From contig CABUXL010000003.1 of the NCBI GenBank assembly GCA_902495525.1, positions 1-64,000 of the forward strand: a stretch of 64,000 nt of DNA, written 5' to 3'. The notes under the pieces are model-generated. The model worked only from the letters and a program-made list of their open reading frames with translations. It was not told the origin of the DNA and made no database searches. Source of the stretch: an uncultured Collinsella sp. Its GTDB lineage: Bacteria; Actinomycetota; Coriobacteriia; Coriobacteriales; Coriobacteriaceae. Below, one piece after another: positions 1 through 8,246 of this stretch. The first letter of the stretch is position 1, and each line of letters opens with the position of its first letter. The translations under genes were made by a program, and so were the position numbers.

Positions 1-120
1 ACGGACAGCGAGCGGGTCACATTTGAGACAAGGTGACGTGAAACGAAAGGGCGCTGACCTTCTGGTCGCGCCCTTGAAGTTGAACGTCAGATTGTCCAAA
101 TGCGGCCCGCGCAGCGTCGG
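1..120. repeat. Structured repeat family I, copy 1
   Basis: Downstream of prfA. It can fold as a terminal ACG/CGT pairing, an outer stem (12-25 with 97-110), a short stem GACGT (35-39) with ACGTC (84-88), and a capped hairpin AAGGGCG..CGCCCTT (47-75). The unpaired segments AAGGTG and CAGATTG recur in copy 2 at 11441, where the short stem is GGCGT/ACGCC, a compensatory change. A related copy lies at 5962. It may start before the window. Function unknown; the transcribed strand is not settled. Confidence 0.55.
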
Positions 121-123
121 CTG

Positions 124-150
124 GTCCGCCGTTCGGTAGAACGGCGGAAC
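124..150 (-). terminator. Hairpin after prfA
   Basis: A perfect CCGCCGTT / AACGGCGG stem with a six-base loop lies immediately after the prfA stop codon. There is no good T-run, so it is either a weak intrinsic terminator or a 3'-end stabiliser. Confidence 0.4.
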
Positions 151-1218
151 CTAAACGGCCTGCGCCAACTTCTCGGCTCGCTCGGCGGCGGCGAGCGCCT
201 CGATGACGGTGCCGAGCTGATCGCCCAGAAGGACGCCGTTGTAGGTGGAGTTGAAACCGATGCGGTGATCGGTCACGCGGTCCTGGGGCTGGTTGTAGGT
301 ACGGATCTTCTCGGAACGGTTGCCGTGGCCGATCTGGCTCTGGCGCTCGGCACCGAGCTCGGCCTGCTGCTTCTCGAGTTCCATCTCGTACAGACGGGCG
401 CGCAGCATCTGCATGCAGACCTCGCGGTTCTGGATCTGGGAACGCTGCTCCTGCGACTGCACCACGGTGTTGGTGGGCAGGTGGGTGATGCGCACGGCGG
501 AGTAGGTGGTGTTAACGCACTGACCGCCAGGACCGGAGGCGCAGTAGGTGTCGATGCGCAGGTCGGACTGGTTGATCTGGACGTCGATCTCCTCGGCCTC
601 GGGAAGCACGGCGACGGTGGCCGTAGAGGTCTGGATGCGGCCCTGGGACTCGGTCTTGGGAACGCGCTGGACGCGGTGCACGCCGGACTCGAACTTCATG
701 ACGGAGTAGACGCGGTCGCCCTCAACCTTGAACTCGATGGACTTAAAGCCGCCGGCCTCGCTGGGGCTGGAGTCGAGCACGGTGGTCTTCCAGCCGCGCG
801 ACTCGCAGAAGCGCTGATACATCTTGTAGAGGTCGCCGGCAAAGATGGCAGCCTCGTCGCCACCGGCGGCGGAGCGAATCTCGACGATGGTATTCTTGTC
901 GTCGTTGGGGTCGCTCGGGATGAGCATGTACTTGATGTCTTCCTCGAGCTGGGGAAGCTTCTCCTCGTTCTCGGAGATGTCCATCTGGAGCATTTCCTTC
1001 TCGTCCGCGTCGGTGGTGTCGCGGAGCATCTCCTTGGCGGCCTCGATGTCATCGAGCGCGCCGATGTACTCGCGCGAAGCGGCGATGAGGTCGGACTGGT
1101 GCGCGTACTCCTTGTTGAGGCGCGTGAACTCCTTGATATCGGAGGCGACGGCCGGGTCGGAAAGCTTCTTCTCGAGCTCCTCGTAGGCCTTAATGATCTT
1201 TTCGAGCTTGTCGCGCAT
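151..1218 (-). CDS. prfA: Peptide chain release factor 1
   Basis: Recognises UAA and UAG in the ribosomal A site and triggers hydrolysis of peptidyl-tRNA. The 355 residues match the usual RF1 length (about 360). The universally conserved GGQ motif is at residues 231-233 (GPGGQCVN), and the RF1-type P-x-T tripeptide of the codon-recognition loop appears as PKT at 187-189, in the context RVPKTESQGR. The N-terminal ~100 residues are the expected charged helical domain. The start is ATG with AGGAGT upstream. A prmC methyltransferase, a common neighbour that methylates the GGQ glutamine, is not in the visible flank. A family I structured repeat follows the stop. Identification is secure. Confidence 0.97.
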   Translation of the reverse strand: MRDKLEKIIKAYEELEKKLSDPAVASDIKEFTRLNKEYAHQSDLIAASREYIGALDDIEAAKEMLRDTTDADEKEMLQMDISENEEKLPQLEEDIKYMLIPSDPNDDKNTIVEIRSAAGGDEAAIFAGDLYKMYQRFCESRGWKTTVLDSSPSEAGGFKSIEFKVEGDRVYSVMKFESGVHRVQRVPKTESQGRIQTSTATVAVLPEAEEIDVQINQSDLRIDTYCASGPGGQCVNTTYSAVRITHLPTNTVVQSQEQRSQIQNREVCMQMLRARLYEMELEKQQAELGAERQSQIGHGNRSEKIRTYNQPQDRVTDHRIGFNSTYNGVLLGDQLGTVIEALAAAERAEKLAQAV

Positions 1219-1467
1219 GGCGGGACTCCTTTATGTGCGTGAAGGTGAAAATCGGCAGAGTTGATGGGGCGCGCGGCGCCACTGCGGGGGTAAGCCCAGC
1301 TAGAACATGTCGATCTTCAGATACATGCGCATCCCTTCGCGTATGGGGTACATAGTTGCGGTCTAACCCATATATGATAGCGTGCGCAGGCAAACCTGCA
1401 TATAACCCGCACGGAATGATTGGTGCAAACAAACCTGACCCCATTGCACCAAGGGCTTCCTTTTTGG
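1219..1467. other. Intergenic region prfA / M20 peptidase
   Basis: This 249-base gap holds the prfA promoter region and the 3' flank of the M20 peptidase gene. I see a GC-rich palindromic patch near 1265-1280 but no gene, tRNA or convincing T-run terminator. Confidence 0.4.
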
Positions 1468-2883
1468 CTAGAGCGTATGGAGCAGGGCGATGAGGAAGCG
1501 CACGCCCTGGAGGTAGGCGCGGCGGGTGATGCGCTCGTTGGTGCCGTGGACGCCGCGGTCGCACTCGTCATCGTCGACCACAAAGGCCGAGAAGCGAATG
1601 CACTCGGAGCAAATGCGCTGGTAGTTGGCAGCGTCGGTCGCGCCGATCACGGTCGAGGGGACAATCGCCAACGGCTCGAATGATCCGTTTTCCTCCGTCC
1701 CCTTTGGATCACGGAAATAGCGGGCGGCGATGGCGCGAACGGCCTCGAGTCCCGGTCCACCAACGCGCGGGGACGGCGAAGGCTCGGAGCTGCCGGGGCC
1801 AAGTTCGACCTCCACACGTCCGGCAAGGCCCGCCGCGGCAACCGCCTCGCGGCAGCGCGCCACAACGTCGGCCACGCTCGTGCCCTCGAGCATGCGGAAG
1901 TTAATGTTGGCCCACATATCCTGCGGCATTACGTTGGCGCCGGTGCTGCCACCCTCGATCTGCGTGGGCGCGCAGGTGGTCGTCACCAGCGGATAGAGCT
2001 TCTTGCTGGCGAGGCACTCGCGCACGATGGTGTCCTTGTTGGAGGCAATCTCGTCGGCCGTGTAAAGCCCCAGCTCGACGAGCTGTGCGGCAAGCAGGTC
2101 CGTGACGCGCGTCGGCCATTCGATATCGCAGATTGCGGTGATGGCACGGCTCAGCACCTCGAGCGATGTGCCGCCGTAGGGGTTGGACGAATGCCCGCCC
2201 TCACTCTTCGTCTTGAGCACAATATCGGCATAGCCCTTCTCGGCAAGATCGGCATGCATAAGCCAACCCTCGCCTGCGCCGTACTCGGCAGCCTCAACGA
2301 TACGGTAGTCACCCTCGTCGATCAGGTACTCAAGCTCAATGCCGCGCTCCTCGAGCGCGCGGCCGATGGCGCCTGCGCCGTACTGCGTAGTCTCCTCGTC
2401 CTGGCCAAAGGCCAGGAGCAGCGTGCGCTCGTGCTGCCAACCGTGCGCCAGCGCATACTCAACCGCCTCGAGAATGCCTGCGACCTGGTCTTTCATATCG
2501 ATGGCGCCGCGACCCCAAATGTAGGTGTCGTCTACATGCCCGCTAAAGGGGGCGTACGTCCAGTCGTCCTCGGTACCCGGCACCACGGGGACCACGTCCA
2601 TGTGACCCATGAGCACAACGGGCTTGAGTGCGGGGTCGGAGCCGGAAAGCGTCACCAGCAACGAATGATCGATGAGCTCGACCTTACCCGCTGTAAATAC
2701 GTGCGGCCAGGCCCGCTGCATATAGGCGCGCAGGTCGTCGAACGGCTGCCAGTCCACTGCCTCGGCATCCATACTCGAGATGGTCGGGAACGACAGCACG
2801 CGGCCCAGGCGCTCGCACGCACCAGCCTCGTCCAGATCGGCAAAATCATCCTCATGCGCAAAGAAGCGCCAAACCTCGGCCAT
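1468..2883 (-). CDS. M20 family metallopeptidase (dipeptidase/carboxypeptidase type)
   Basis: A 471-residue zinc peptidase of the M20/M28 clan, probably cleaving dipeptides or N-acyl amino acids in the cytoplasm. The metal-site signature is visible as GHMDVVP followed by WGRGAIDMKD, and the catalytic acidic pair as FGQDEE. The start is set at ATG 2883 because AAAGGA lies just upstream and homology begins at MAEVWRFF; an in-frame upstream extension to 2937 runs through the intergenic region. It lies 72 bp after an amino-acid ABC importer on the same strand, so uptake and hydrolysis of peptides or modified amino acids may be coupled. Substrate specificity cannot be read from sequence. Confidence 0.88.
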   Translation of the reverse strand: MAEVWRFFAHEDDFADLDEAGACERLGRVLSFPTISSMDAEAVDWQPFDDLRAYMQRAWPHVFTAGKVELIDHSLLVTLSGSDPALKPVVLMGHMDVVPVVPGTEDDWTYAPFSGHVDDTYIWGRGAIDMKDQVAGILEAVEYALAHGWQHERTLLLAFGQDEETTQYGAGAIGRALEERGIELEYLIDEGDYRIVEAAEYGAGEGWLMHADLAEKGYADIVLKTKSEGGHSSNPYGGTSLEVLSRAITAICDIEWPTRVTDLLAAQLVELGLYTADEIASNKDTIVRECLASKKLYPLVTTTCAPTQIEGGSTGANVMPQDMWANINFRMLEGTSVADVVARCREAVAAAGLAGRVEVELGPGSSEPSPSPRVGGPGLEAVRAIAARYFRDPKGTEENGSFEPLAIVPSTVIGATDAANYQRICSECIRFSAFVVDDDECDRGVHGTNERITRRAYLQGVRFLIALLHTL

Positions 2884-2955
2884 GACATCCTTTCGATTGT
2901 GACGACAAGGGCCGCCCCACCGGAGCGGCCCTGCCACATAAGCGCTTGCGGTTGG

Positions 2956-3741
2956 TTATTTGTCCTCGAGATAACGCGAGAGGAACTCGCGGGTACGTTG
3001 GTGCTTGGGGTTGCCGAAGAGCTCGGCCGGCGCGGCATCCTCGAGCACCACGCCCTTGTCCATGAAGACCACGCGGTCGGACACCGTGCGGGCAAAGGCC
3101 ATCTCGTGCGTGACGACGACCATGGTCATGCCGTCGGCAGCGAGCTTGCGCATGACCTCGAGTACCTCGCCCACGATCTCGGGGTCGAGTGCGGAGGTCG
3201 GCTCGTCGAACAGCATGATCTGCGGGTTCATGCATAGGGCACGAGCGATGGCCACGCGCTGTTTTTGACCACCGGACAGGCGACCCACGGCGGCGTGCGC
3301 GAACTTCTCGAGCCCCACGCTCGCCAGATGCTCCAGCGCGACCTTCTCGGCCTCGGCCTTGCTCATCTTTTTGAGCGTGACGGGCGCGAGCGTGCAGTTG
3401 TCGAGCACATCCATGTTGTTGAACAGGTTAAAGCCCTGGAACACCATGCCGATGTCCTCGCGCAGCTTGTTGATGTTGCAGCGCTCGGCCGTGAGGTCCT
3501 GGCCGTGGAACCAAATGTGGCCCGCGTCCGGAGTCTCGAGCAGGTTGAGGCAGCGCAGAAAGGTCGATTTGCCCGAGCCTGAGGCGCCGATAATGGTGAC
3601 GACCTCGCCGGGGTTAACGGACAGGTCGATGCCCTTGAGCACCTCGAGCGAGCCGAAGCTCTTGCGCAGGCCCTCGACGCGGATGAGCGGCTCATTGGTC
3701 TGTGCGGCGGCCGCGGTGCCGGTAGTGGCGGTATCTGCCAT
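2956..3741 (-). CDS. Polar amino acid ABC transporter, ATP-binding subunit
   Basis: A 261-residue ATPase of the GlnQ/HisP type, energising amino-acid import at the inner membrane face. Walker A is GASGSGKST, the signature is LSGGQ, and Walker B is IMLFDEPTSALD followed by the switch histidine in VVTHEM. The start is ATG 3741 (MADTATTG), preceded by GAGGAGA; the longer frame to 3816 would overlap the permease gene. It lies 22 bp downstream of the permease and is the third gene of a binding protein-permease-ATPase operon. It is assigned to the polar amino acid (PAAT) family by similarity; the exact substrate is unknown. Confidence 0.93.
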   Translation of the reverse strand: MADTATTGTAAAAQTNEPLIRVEGLRKSFGSLEVLKGIDLSVNPGEVVTIIGASGSGKSTFLRCLNLLETPDAGHIWFHGQDLTAERCNINKLREDIGMVFQGFNLFNNMDVLDNCTLAPVTLKKMSKAEAEKVALEHLASVGLEKFAHAAVGRLSGGQKQRVAIARALCMNPQIMLFDEPTSALDPEIVGEVLEVMRKLAADGMTMVVVTHEMAFARTVSDRVVFMDKGVVLEDAAPAELFGNPKHQRTREFLSRYLEDK

Positions 3742-3763
3742 GATGATTCTCCTCGTCTTGAGC

Positions 3764-4912
3764 CTAGTTGGAGCTGGGCAGCGTGACCGGAGCCTCGGCG
3801 CCGAGCTTTTTGCCAAAGGCCTCGAGCAGGCGGCTCGCCACGAGCGTCAGGATCAGGTAGACCACGAGCGCCACGCAGTAGACCTCCATCTGGCGGTAGT
3901 ACACGCCGGCGACGGTGGTGGTGGCGTACATGAGGTCAAACACGCCGATAACCGAGAGCACCGACGAATCCTTGATGTTGATGATGAGCTCGTTGGTGAG
4001 CGCCGGAATCGCGTTTTTAATGCCCTGGGGGAACACGACTTTGCGCATGGCTTGCCACTGCGACAGGCCCAGCGAGCGTGCTGCCTCGGCCTGGCCGGGA
4101 TCGATGGACTCGATGCCGCCGCGCAGGACCTCCATCATGTAGGCGGTGGAGTTGAGCGAGATGGTGACGAGGCCGGCGGTGAAGGTGCTCCAGATCTGGT
4201 TGGCCTGGGCGGTCTCGAAGCCCATGCCGCGCAAAACGGTGAAGCCCGCGTAATAGATGAGCAGGCCCTGGACCATCATGGGCGTGCCGCGCACGATGGT
4301 GGAGTAGATGGTCGCAAAGCCGCGGCCGATACTCTTAAAGAAGCGCACCAGGTCGTTATCCACGCGGTCGAAGGTCTGAATACGCAGGAACACAAAGAGC
4401 AGTGCCAGGAAGAATGCGATGACGGTGCCGAAGGTGGCAAGCGCGATGGTGATCTCGATACCGCGAATGAAGAAGTCGCCGCTCTTGTAGGTCATGTAGA
4501 CCAGGCTCGACAAAAAGTCGCTGGGGTTGGAATCCGAGACAATGCTCACCTGCACCAGGTCGATAAACGACATGACGCAGCGGTCGATAAAGAAAACTGC
4601 CGCGATGGCGACCACGACGTAGCTGCCTAAACGTGCTCCACGACGGAAACGCTCGGATGCGAACGGCGACTTTTCGCGATAGTCGCTCCAGTGCATAAGC
4701 TTGGTGACCAGCGCCGCCGCCGACACGACGAGCCACGCCCACAGGATTGCCCAAAGGCAATCTTGAAACACGCCCGTGGGAGCCAAGAAGCTCAGCGGTG
4801 TGGGGTTGCGCTGGCTAAACGCCAGGCCGAGCGCCGCGATAACGCTCGTGCCCAGGTACACATAACGGTGGTCGGCCTTGATAAAGGAGGCCAGACGATT
4901 GATGGTTTTCAT
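3764..4912 (-). CDS. Amino acid ABC transporter permease
   Basis: Integral membrane subunit of the importer. The C-terminal ~230 residues carry the His/Glu/Gln/Arg/opine permease domain, with the ATPase-coupling loop around EAARSLGLSQWQAMRKVVFPQ. At 382 residues it is longer than the usual ~220. The extra N-terminal part has three hydrophobic segments (roughly residues 20-35, 48-68 and 95-115), so it is an extended permease rather than a fusion to a binding domain. It probably acts as a homodimer, because only one permease gene is present. It is preceded by the lipoprotein gene with a 9-bp gap. Confidence 0.92.
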   Translation of the reverse strand: MKTINRLASFIKADHRYVYLGTSVIAALGLAFSQRNPTPLSFLAPTGVFQDCLWAILWAWLVVSAAALVTKLMHWSDYREKSPFASERFRRGARLGSYVVVAIAAVFFIDRCVMSFIDLVQVSIVSDSNPSDFLSSLVYMTYKSGDFFIRGIEITIALATFGTVIAFFLALLFVFLRIQTFDRVDNDLVRFFKSIGRGFATIYSTIVRGTPMMVQGLLIYYAGFTVLRGMGFETAQANQIWSTFTAGLVTISLNSTAYMMEVLRGGIESIDPGQAEAARSLGLSQWQAMRKVVFPQGIKNAIPALTNELIINIKDSSVLSVIGVFDLMYATTTVAGVYYRQMEVYCVALVVYLILTLVASRLLEAFGKKLGAEAPVTLPSSN

Positions 4913-4921
4913 GCTGCCTCC

Positions 4922-5848
4922 CTATGCCGGCTGACGATCGAGGCACGCGTCCCACATTTGGTCGCGTTCCTCTTGGCTAATGCCCTTGAGTGTCTTGTCG
5001 ATGAGCTTAAGGAGCTTGTCCGAGCCCTTGCGGCAGCCGACGTTTGCCGCGACCTCCTGCTTAAAGCCCTCGCCCTCGGCAAAATGAATGGGGACAATGC
5101 CCGGGTTTTGGGCCATATAGCCCTTCTCGTTCTCGGTGTTGTAGGTCACGGCGTCACAGGTGCCCTGCAGCAGGTTCGAGAACACCGTGGGGACGGAGTC
5201 GACCGGGTTTTTGTGCACAACGCCCGGAATCTCGTCGATGACGGTATCGAGCATGGTGTCCTTTTGGCCAAGGACCGTAGCGCCACTAAAGTCGCTGAGC
5301 TTGGTGGCGTTTTGGTAGGGGGAACCCTCTTTTACAAACAGGCCAAAGTAGCCAATGAAGTACGGGTCGGAGAAGCCGACCGACTCCTCACGCTCGGGCG
5401 TGGCGCTCATACCGGCGATGATGAGGTCGATCTGGCCGTTGTTGAGCGAATCGATGAGACCCGAGAAGCTCTGTTTGACGGCAACGGGCTCGCCGCCGAG
5501 GGCCTTGCAGACGATCTTGGCGATTTGCACGTCGTAGCCATCGGCATAGGCGCCCTGCACGTTGTCGATGGGGATGGTGTACTCGCTGGCCTCGGAGACC
5601 TGCCAGTTGTACGGGGCGTAGGCTGCCTCCATACCGATGCGGATCTTGTCCTTGCCGATCACGGAATCGGACAGGTCGTCGCGACCGCCGCCCGTCGTGG
5701 GCTGAACTACTTCCAGCGTGGAGGGGCGCTGGCAACCGGCAAGTGTGCCGGCGACGACAGAAGCGCTCGCAGCGAGAGCGCTACCCAAAAAGATGCGACG
5801 GCTGCATATCGGCTGGGTATGCGCGCCGCATTGATGGGGAGAATGCAT
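4922..5848 (-). CDS. Amino acid ABC transporter substrate-binding lipoprotein
   Basis: Extracellular binding component (308 residues, solute-binding protein family 3). The leader carries a twin-arginine-like SRRIFLG (RR at 17-18), a hydrophobic stretch and a lipobox LAGC with Cys39, so it should be exported and lipid-anchored. The SBP_bac_3 fold is supported by conserved segments such as IRIGMEAAYAPYNW and DLIIAGMSATPER. ATG 5848 is chosen because GGGAAGG sits upstream; the longer frame to 5920 adds 24 residues before the leader. First gene of the importer operon. Confidence 0.93.
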   Translation of the reverse strand: MHSPHQCGAHTQPICSRRIFLGSALAASASVVAGTLAGCQRPSTLEVVQPTTGGGRDDLSDSVIGKDKIRIGMEAAYAPYNWQVSEASEYTIPIDNVQGAYADGYDVQIAKIVCKALGGEPVAVKQSFSGLIDSLNNGQIDLIIAGMSATPEREESVGFSDPYFIGYFGLFVKEGSPYQNATKLSDFSGATVLGQKDTMLDTVIDEIPGVVHKNPVDSVPTVFSNLLQGTCDAVTYNTENEKGYMAQNPGIVPIHFAEGEGFKQEVAANVGCRKGSDKLLKLIDKTLKGISQEERDQMWDACLDRQPA

Positions 5849-5961
5849 AATCTGCCTTCCCTGTTGAATCGTATGCTGACGACTTAACAGGATATACGCC
5901 AGCGACCAGCGGCGCAGCACAAGCTCGAAAAATTAATAGACACACGGTAGTCATTGGGGAC

Positions 5962-6096
5962 GTCGATGTTTTGGCAATGCCGGCGAGCGACGTCCAGAGC
6001 GAACAAGTGGCATGAAAAAGGCAAGGCATGACCAGAAGGTCTATGCCTTGCCTTATGAATGACAAATTATCGCTCTGGACGGCGCGCGGCATCGAC
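5962..6096. repeat. Structured repeat family I, copy 3 (divergent)
   Basis: Lies at the 3' side of the epimerase gene. The end pairing is GTCGATG (5962-5968) with CATCGAC (6090-6096). The middle stem CGTCCAGAGCGA (5991-6002) pairs perfectly with 6070-6081, and the inner hairpin AAGGCAAGGCAT (6018-6029) pairs perfectly with 6043-6054. The unpaired ACAAGTGGCATGAAA and TGAATGACAAATT match the conserved loops of copies 1 and 2. Its 5' module (GATGTTTTGGCAA.GCCGG) recurs at 56982. Confidence 0.5.
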
Positions 6097-6111
6097 CGAG
6101 CGGCGGAACCT

Positions 6112-7005
6112 CTAGAGCAAGGTGACGCTAAAGCTGCGTTTATCGGTAGCGCCGGGGGCCAGGGTGATGGTGTTGGCCTTGTGCTCAAAGACATCGTCCT
6201 CGGTGTCCATGGTGGTGTGACCGGTCCAGGGCTCGAGCGCCACAAACGGAGCGTCGTTGGCGGCAGACCACACGCCAATGTACTTAAAGCCCTCAAAGTC
6301 GATCTTGACGCCGTGGCCCGACTTGCGACCGCGCAGCGTAAGCGTGGAGCCCGGGGTATCGGTGAACATGATGGCATCGTTATCGAAGCTGCGATGCGTG
6401 ATGGGCAGCACGTCCGAGTTATTGGGAGCCTTGTAGCTGCCCTCGAACGTCATAAGACCGTCGGGCGTGATGATGGGAGCCTCGTTAGTCCAAGCCTCGG
6501 TAAACGCCAGCTCGTAATCCTCGAATGCCTCGTCCTCGGCACCGGGAGCCGGTACGTTAAACGCGGGGTGGCCGCCCACCGAGAACGGCAGGTCCACGTC
6601 GCCGGTATTGGTGACGGCAAAGGTCTGGGTAAGCGTGGCGTCACCAGTCAGGGCATAGGTCATGTTGAGCTTAAAGTGGAACGGAAAGGCCTTGAGCGAC
6701 TCGGGCGTATCGGTGATCTCGTACGTTACCGAGGAGCCGTCCTCCGAAACCTCGACTAGCTTGTGCTCGACGATGCGCGCGAGGCCGTGGCGCGGCATCT
6801 CGCAGGTGCCAGCCGCAGACGTTGCCGTGTTGTTGCGCAGTGAGCCCACGATGGGGAACAGAATGGGCGCGTGCTTACCCCAAAAGGCGGGGTCGCCCTG
6901 CCACAGATACTCGTTGCCGTTGAGAGCAAGGCTCGTGAGCTGGGCGCCCATGGAATCGATGGCCGCGGTGAGGCCGCCGCGCTTGATGGTAGTGACGGTA
7001 GACAT
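6112..7005 (-). CDS. Aldose 1-epimerase family protein
   Basis: A 297-residue galactose-mutarotase-like protein, predicted to interconvert alpha and beta anomers of a free sugar or sugar phosphate in the cytoplasm. The beta-sandwich family is recognised from MGAQLTSLALNGNEYLWQ near the start, the central FSVGGHPAFNVP with its catalytic-type histidine, and the late VALEPWTG. It resembles the YeaD/LacX branch more than classical GalM. ATG 7005 is chosen because TTTGGAGGAAG precedes it. It stands alone between intergenic repeats; no sugar operon is adjacent. Confidence 0.87.
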   Translation of the reverse strand: MSTVTTIKRGGLTAAIDSMGAQLTSLALNGNEYLWQGDPAFWGKHAPILFPIVGSLRNNTATSAAGTCEMPRHGLARIVEHKLVEVSEDGSSVTYEITDTPESLKAFPFHFKLNMTYALTGDATLTQTFAVTNTGDVDLPFSVGGHPAFNVPAPGAEDEAFEDYELAFTEAWTNEAPIITPDGLMTFEGSYKAPNNSDVLPITHRSFDNDAIMFTDTPGSTLTLRGRKSGHGVKIDFEGFKYIGVWSAANDAPFVALEPWTGHTTMDTEDDVFEHKANTITLAPGATDKRSFSVTLL

Positions 7006-7118
7006 GCTACTTCCTCCAAAAGTAAACAATAGTGTCGAGGGCTATTGTCCCACTCTTGGCGGTGGGACGGGACGGCAGGCGATTATTGAGTAGCCATAGC
7101 GGAATGAGCGGCGAGCGC

Positions 7119-7985
7119 CTACTGGGTATCTACGTAAAGGTCGAACCCGCCCTGCGGTGTGGTGTCGACCGTGTCGGGCGCCTGTGAGTTAAAGTTCACG
7201 GGAACCATGCGCTTTGAGGCGCGGAAGCGCGTGCCGTCGGTGGCGACGGGCGGTTCATCGACCGTGAGCTCGTAGTCGCCAGGCTTGAGCTCGATGCCGT
7301 CACCAGCGGAATTGACGTATTGATACTCGTCAATCGTCTGCCCTTTGAGCGTGCGCCCCACGATGTGGATGAGCATTTGGCTGTCGCCGCGCGCGGTGTC
7401 CCACGTCGCGCCGTCCTTGACCTCGACCGACACATGTACCGAGCGCGTGCGGCCGAGCGATTGCTCGACAGACATCTCGACCTTGGCGGCGTCTTTTCGC
7501 TGCTGCTCGACATGGCTCCAGACGTTTCCAATTACCGAGCAGGCGATAACGCCGGCCATAAAGGCGATAAGGATGGGGCCGAGCGGCGAGCGGCGTCCTG
7601 CATCTTCCTCGCGAGACAGATTGGGGCGACGTGTGGGTGCGGGCGCCTGAGCGCCCTGCGAGGGCACGTCGAGAATGCTGAAGGATGCCGTGCTGTCGGG
7701 ATCGATAGTGTGGCGCGGCTGCGGGGTCTTTGCCGGCGAGATCGACATGTCGGCTGGCTCGCCGAGCGTGGCCGTAGCGTCGGCCTTGGCCTCGTCTGCC
7801 TCGGCCTGGGCCCAAGCTTGTTCGAAGGTCAGGGGCTCGACGGGGTCGAGGGCGGCGTCCGAGTCGGCGGCGGCGTTGCCGGTCTCGTCCTCGTCGCTCG
7901 ACACGTCACGCGGCGCGGGCTCGTCCCACCCCTCGTCCGGAGCCTCACCCTCGCTATACCACCATTCAAAGTTATCGATATCCAT
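7119..7985 (-). CDS. Hypothetical single-pass membrane protein
   Basis: A 288-residue protein of unknown function. The first ~130 residues are acidic and low in complexity, rich in Asp, Glu, Ala and Pro. A transmembrane helix follows at about 135-156, and the remaining ~130 residues form a soluble beta-rich domain that should face outward. The short repeated DDGxE/TWD pattern and the GDYEL segment suggest a beta-sandwich, but I cannot name the family. Start ATG with GGGGCG upstream. It is divergent from the MFS gene, with about 260 bp of palindrome-rich intergenic DNA between. Confidence 0.7.
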   Translation of the reverse strand: MDIDNFEWWYSEGEAPDEGWDEPAPRDVSSDEDETGNAAADSDAALDPVEPLTFEQAWAQAEADEAKADATATLGEPADMSISPAKTPQPRHTIDPDSTASFSILDVPSQGAQAPAPTRRPNLSREEDAGRRSPLGPILIAFMAGVIACSVIGNVWSHVEQQRKDAAKVEMSVEQSLGRTRSVHVSVEVKDGATWDTARGDSQMLIHIVGRTLKGQTIDEYQYVNSAGDGIELKPGDYELTVDEPPVATDGTRFRASKRMVPVNFNSQAPDTVDTTPQGGFDLYVDTQ

Positions 7986-8071
7986 ACGGGGCGCCCCTTA
8001 GGCCTCGCAAATAAACACTCGCTAGTCTTATACCCCCAGACGACACCGAAGCTCACCCGCGCCGGACACGA

Positions 8072-8136
8072 AAACCGTCACAACATTCGACGCTTTTCCT
8101 CGTTTTCGAGATTTTCATCGAATGTTGTGATGGTTT
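8072..8136. repeat. 65-bp imperfect palindrome
   Basis: Arms 8072-8090 and 8118-8136 (CCGTCACAACATTCGA and its complement) differ at one base, and the interior CCTCG/CGAG extends the pairing. It lies in the divergent promoter region of the hypothetical and MFS genes. It could be a regulator site or a dispersed palindrome. Confidence 0.45.
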
Positions 8137-8156
8137 GGGCGACTGGCCGGCAGCGC

Positions 8157-8189
8157 AATGTGACAAAGGGACTGCCCCTTTGTCACATT
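8157..8189. repeat. Palindrome AATGTGACAAAGGG, copy 1
   Basis: A perfect 14-bp inverted repeat (8157-8170 with 8176-8189) around ACTGC. The same palindrome, with compensatory or near-compensatory changes, occurs at 19368-19398 and 32741-32769, always between genes. Confidence 0.6.
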
Positions 8190-8246
8190 CTGTTAGAGTT
8201 GCAGGGATTGAATCCCGCTTATCAATGCGACATTGGAGTGACAACC

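Noticed and set aside
100..1242. Long plus-strand open frame over prfA
   Set aside because: Shadow of the secure prfA gene caused by high GC; the Leu/Gly/Val-rich peptide has no family features.
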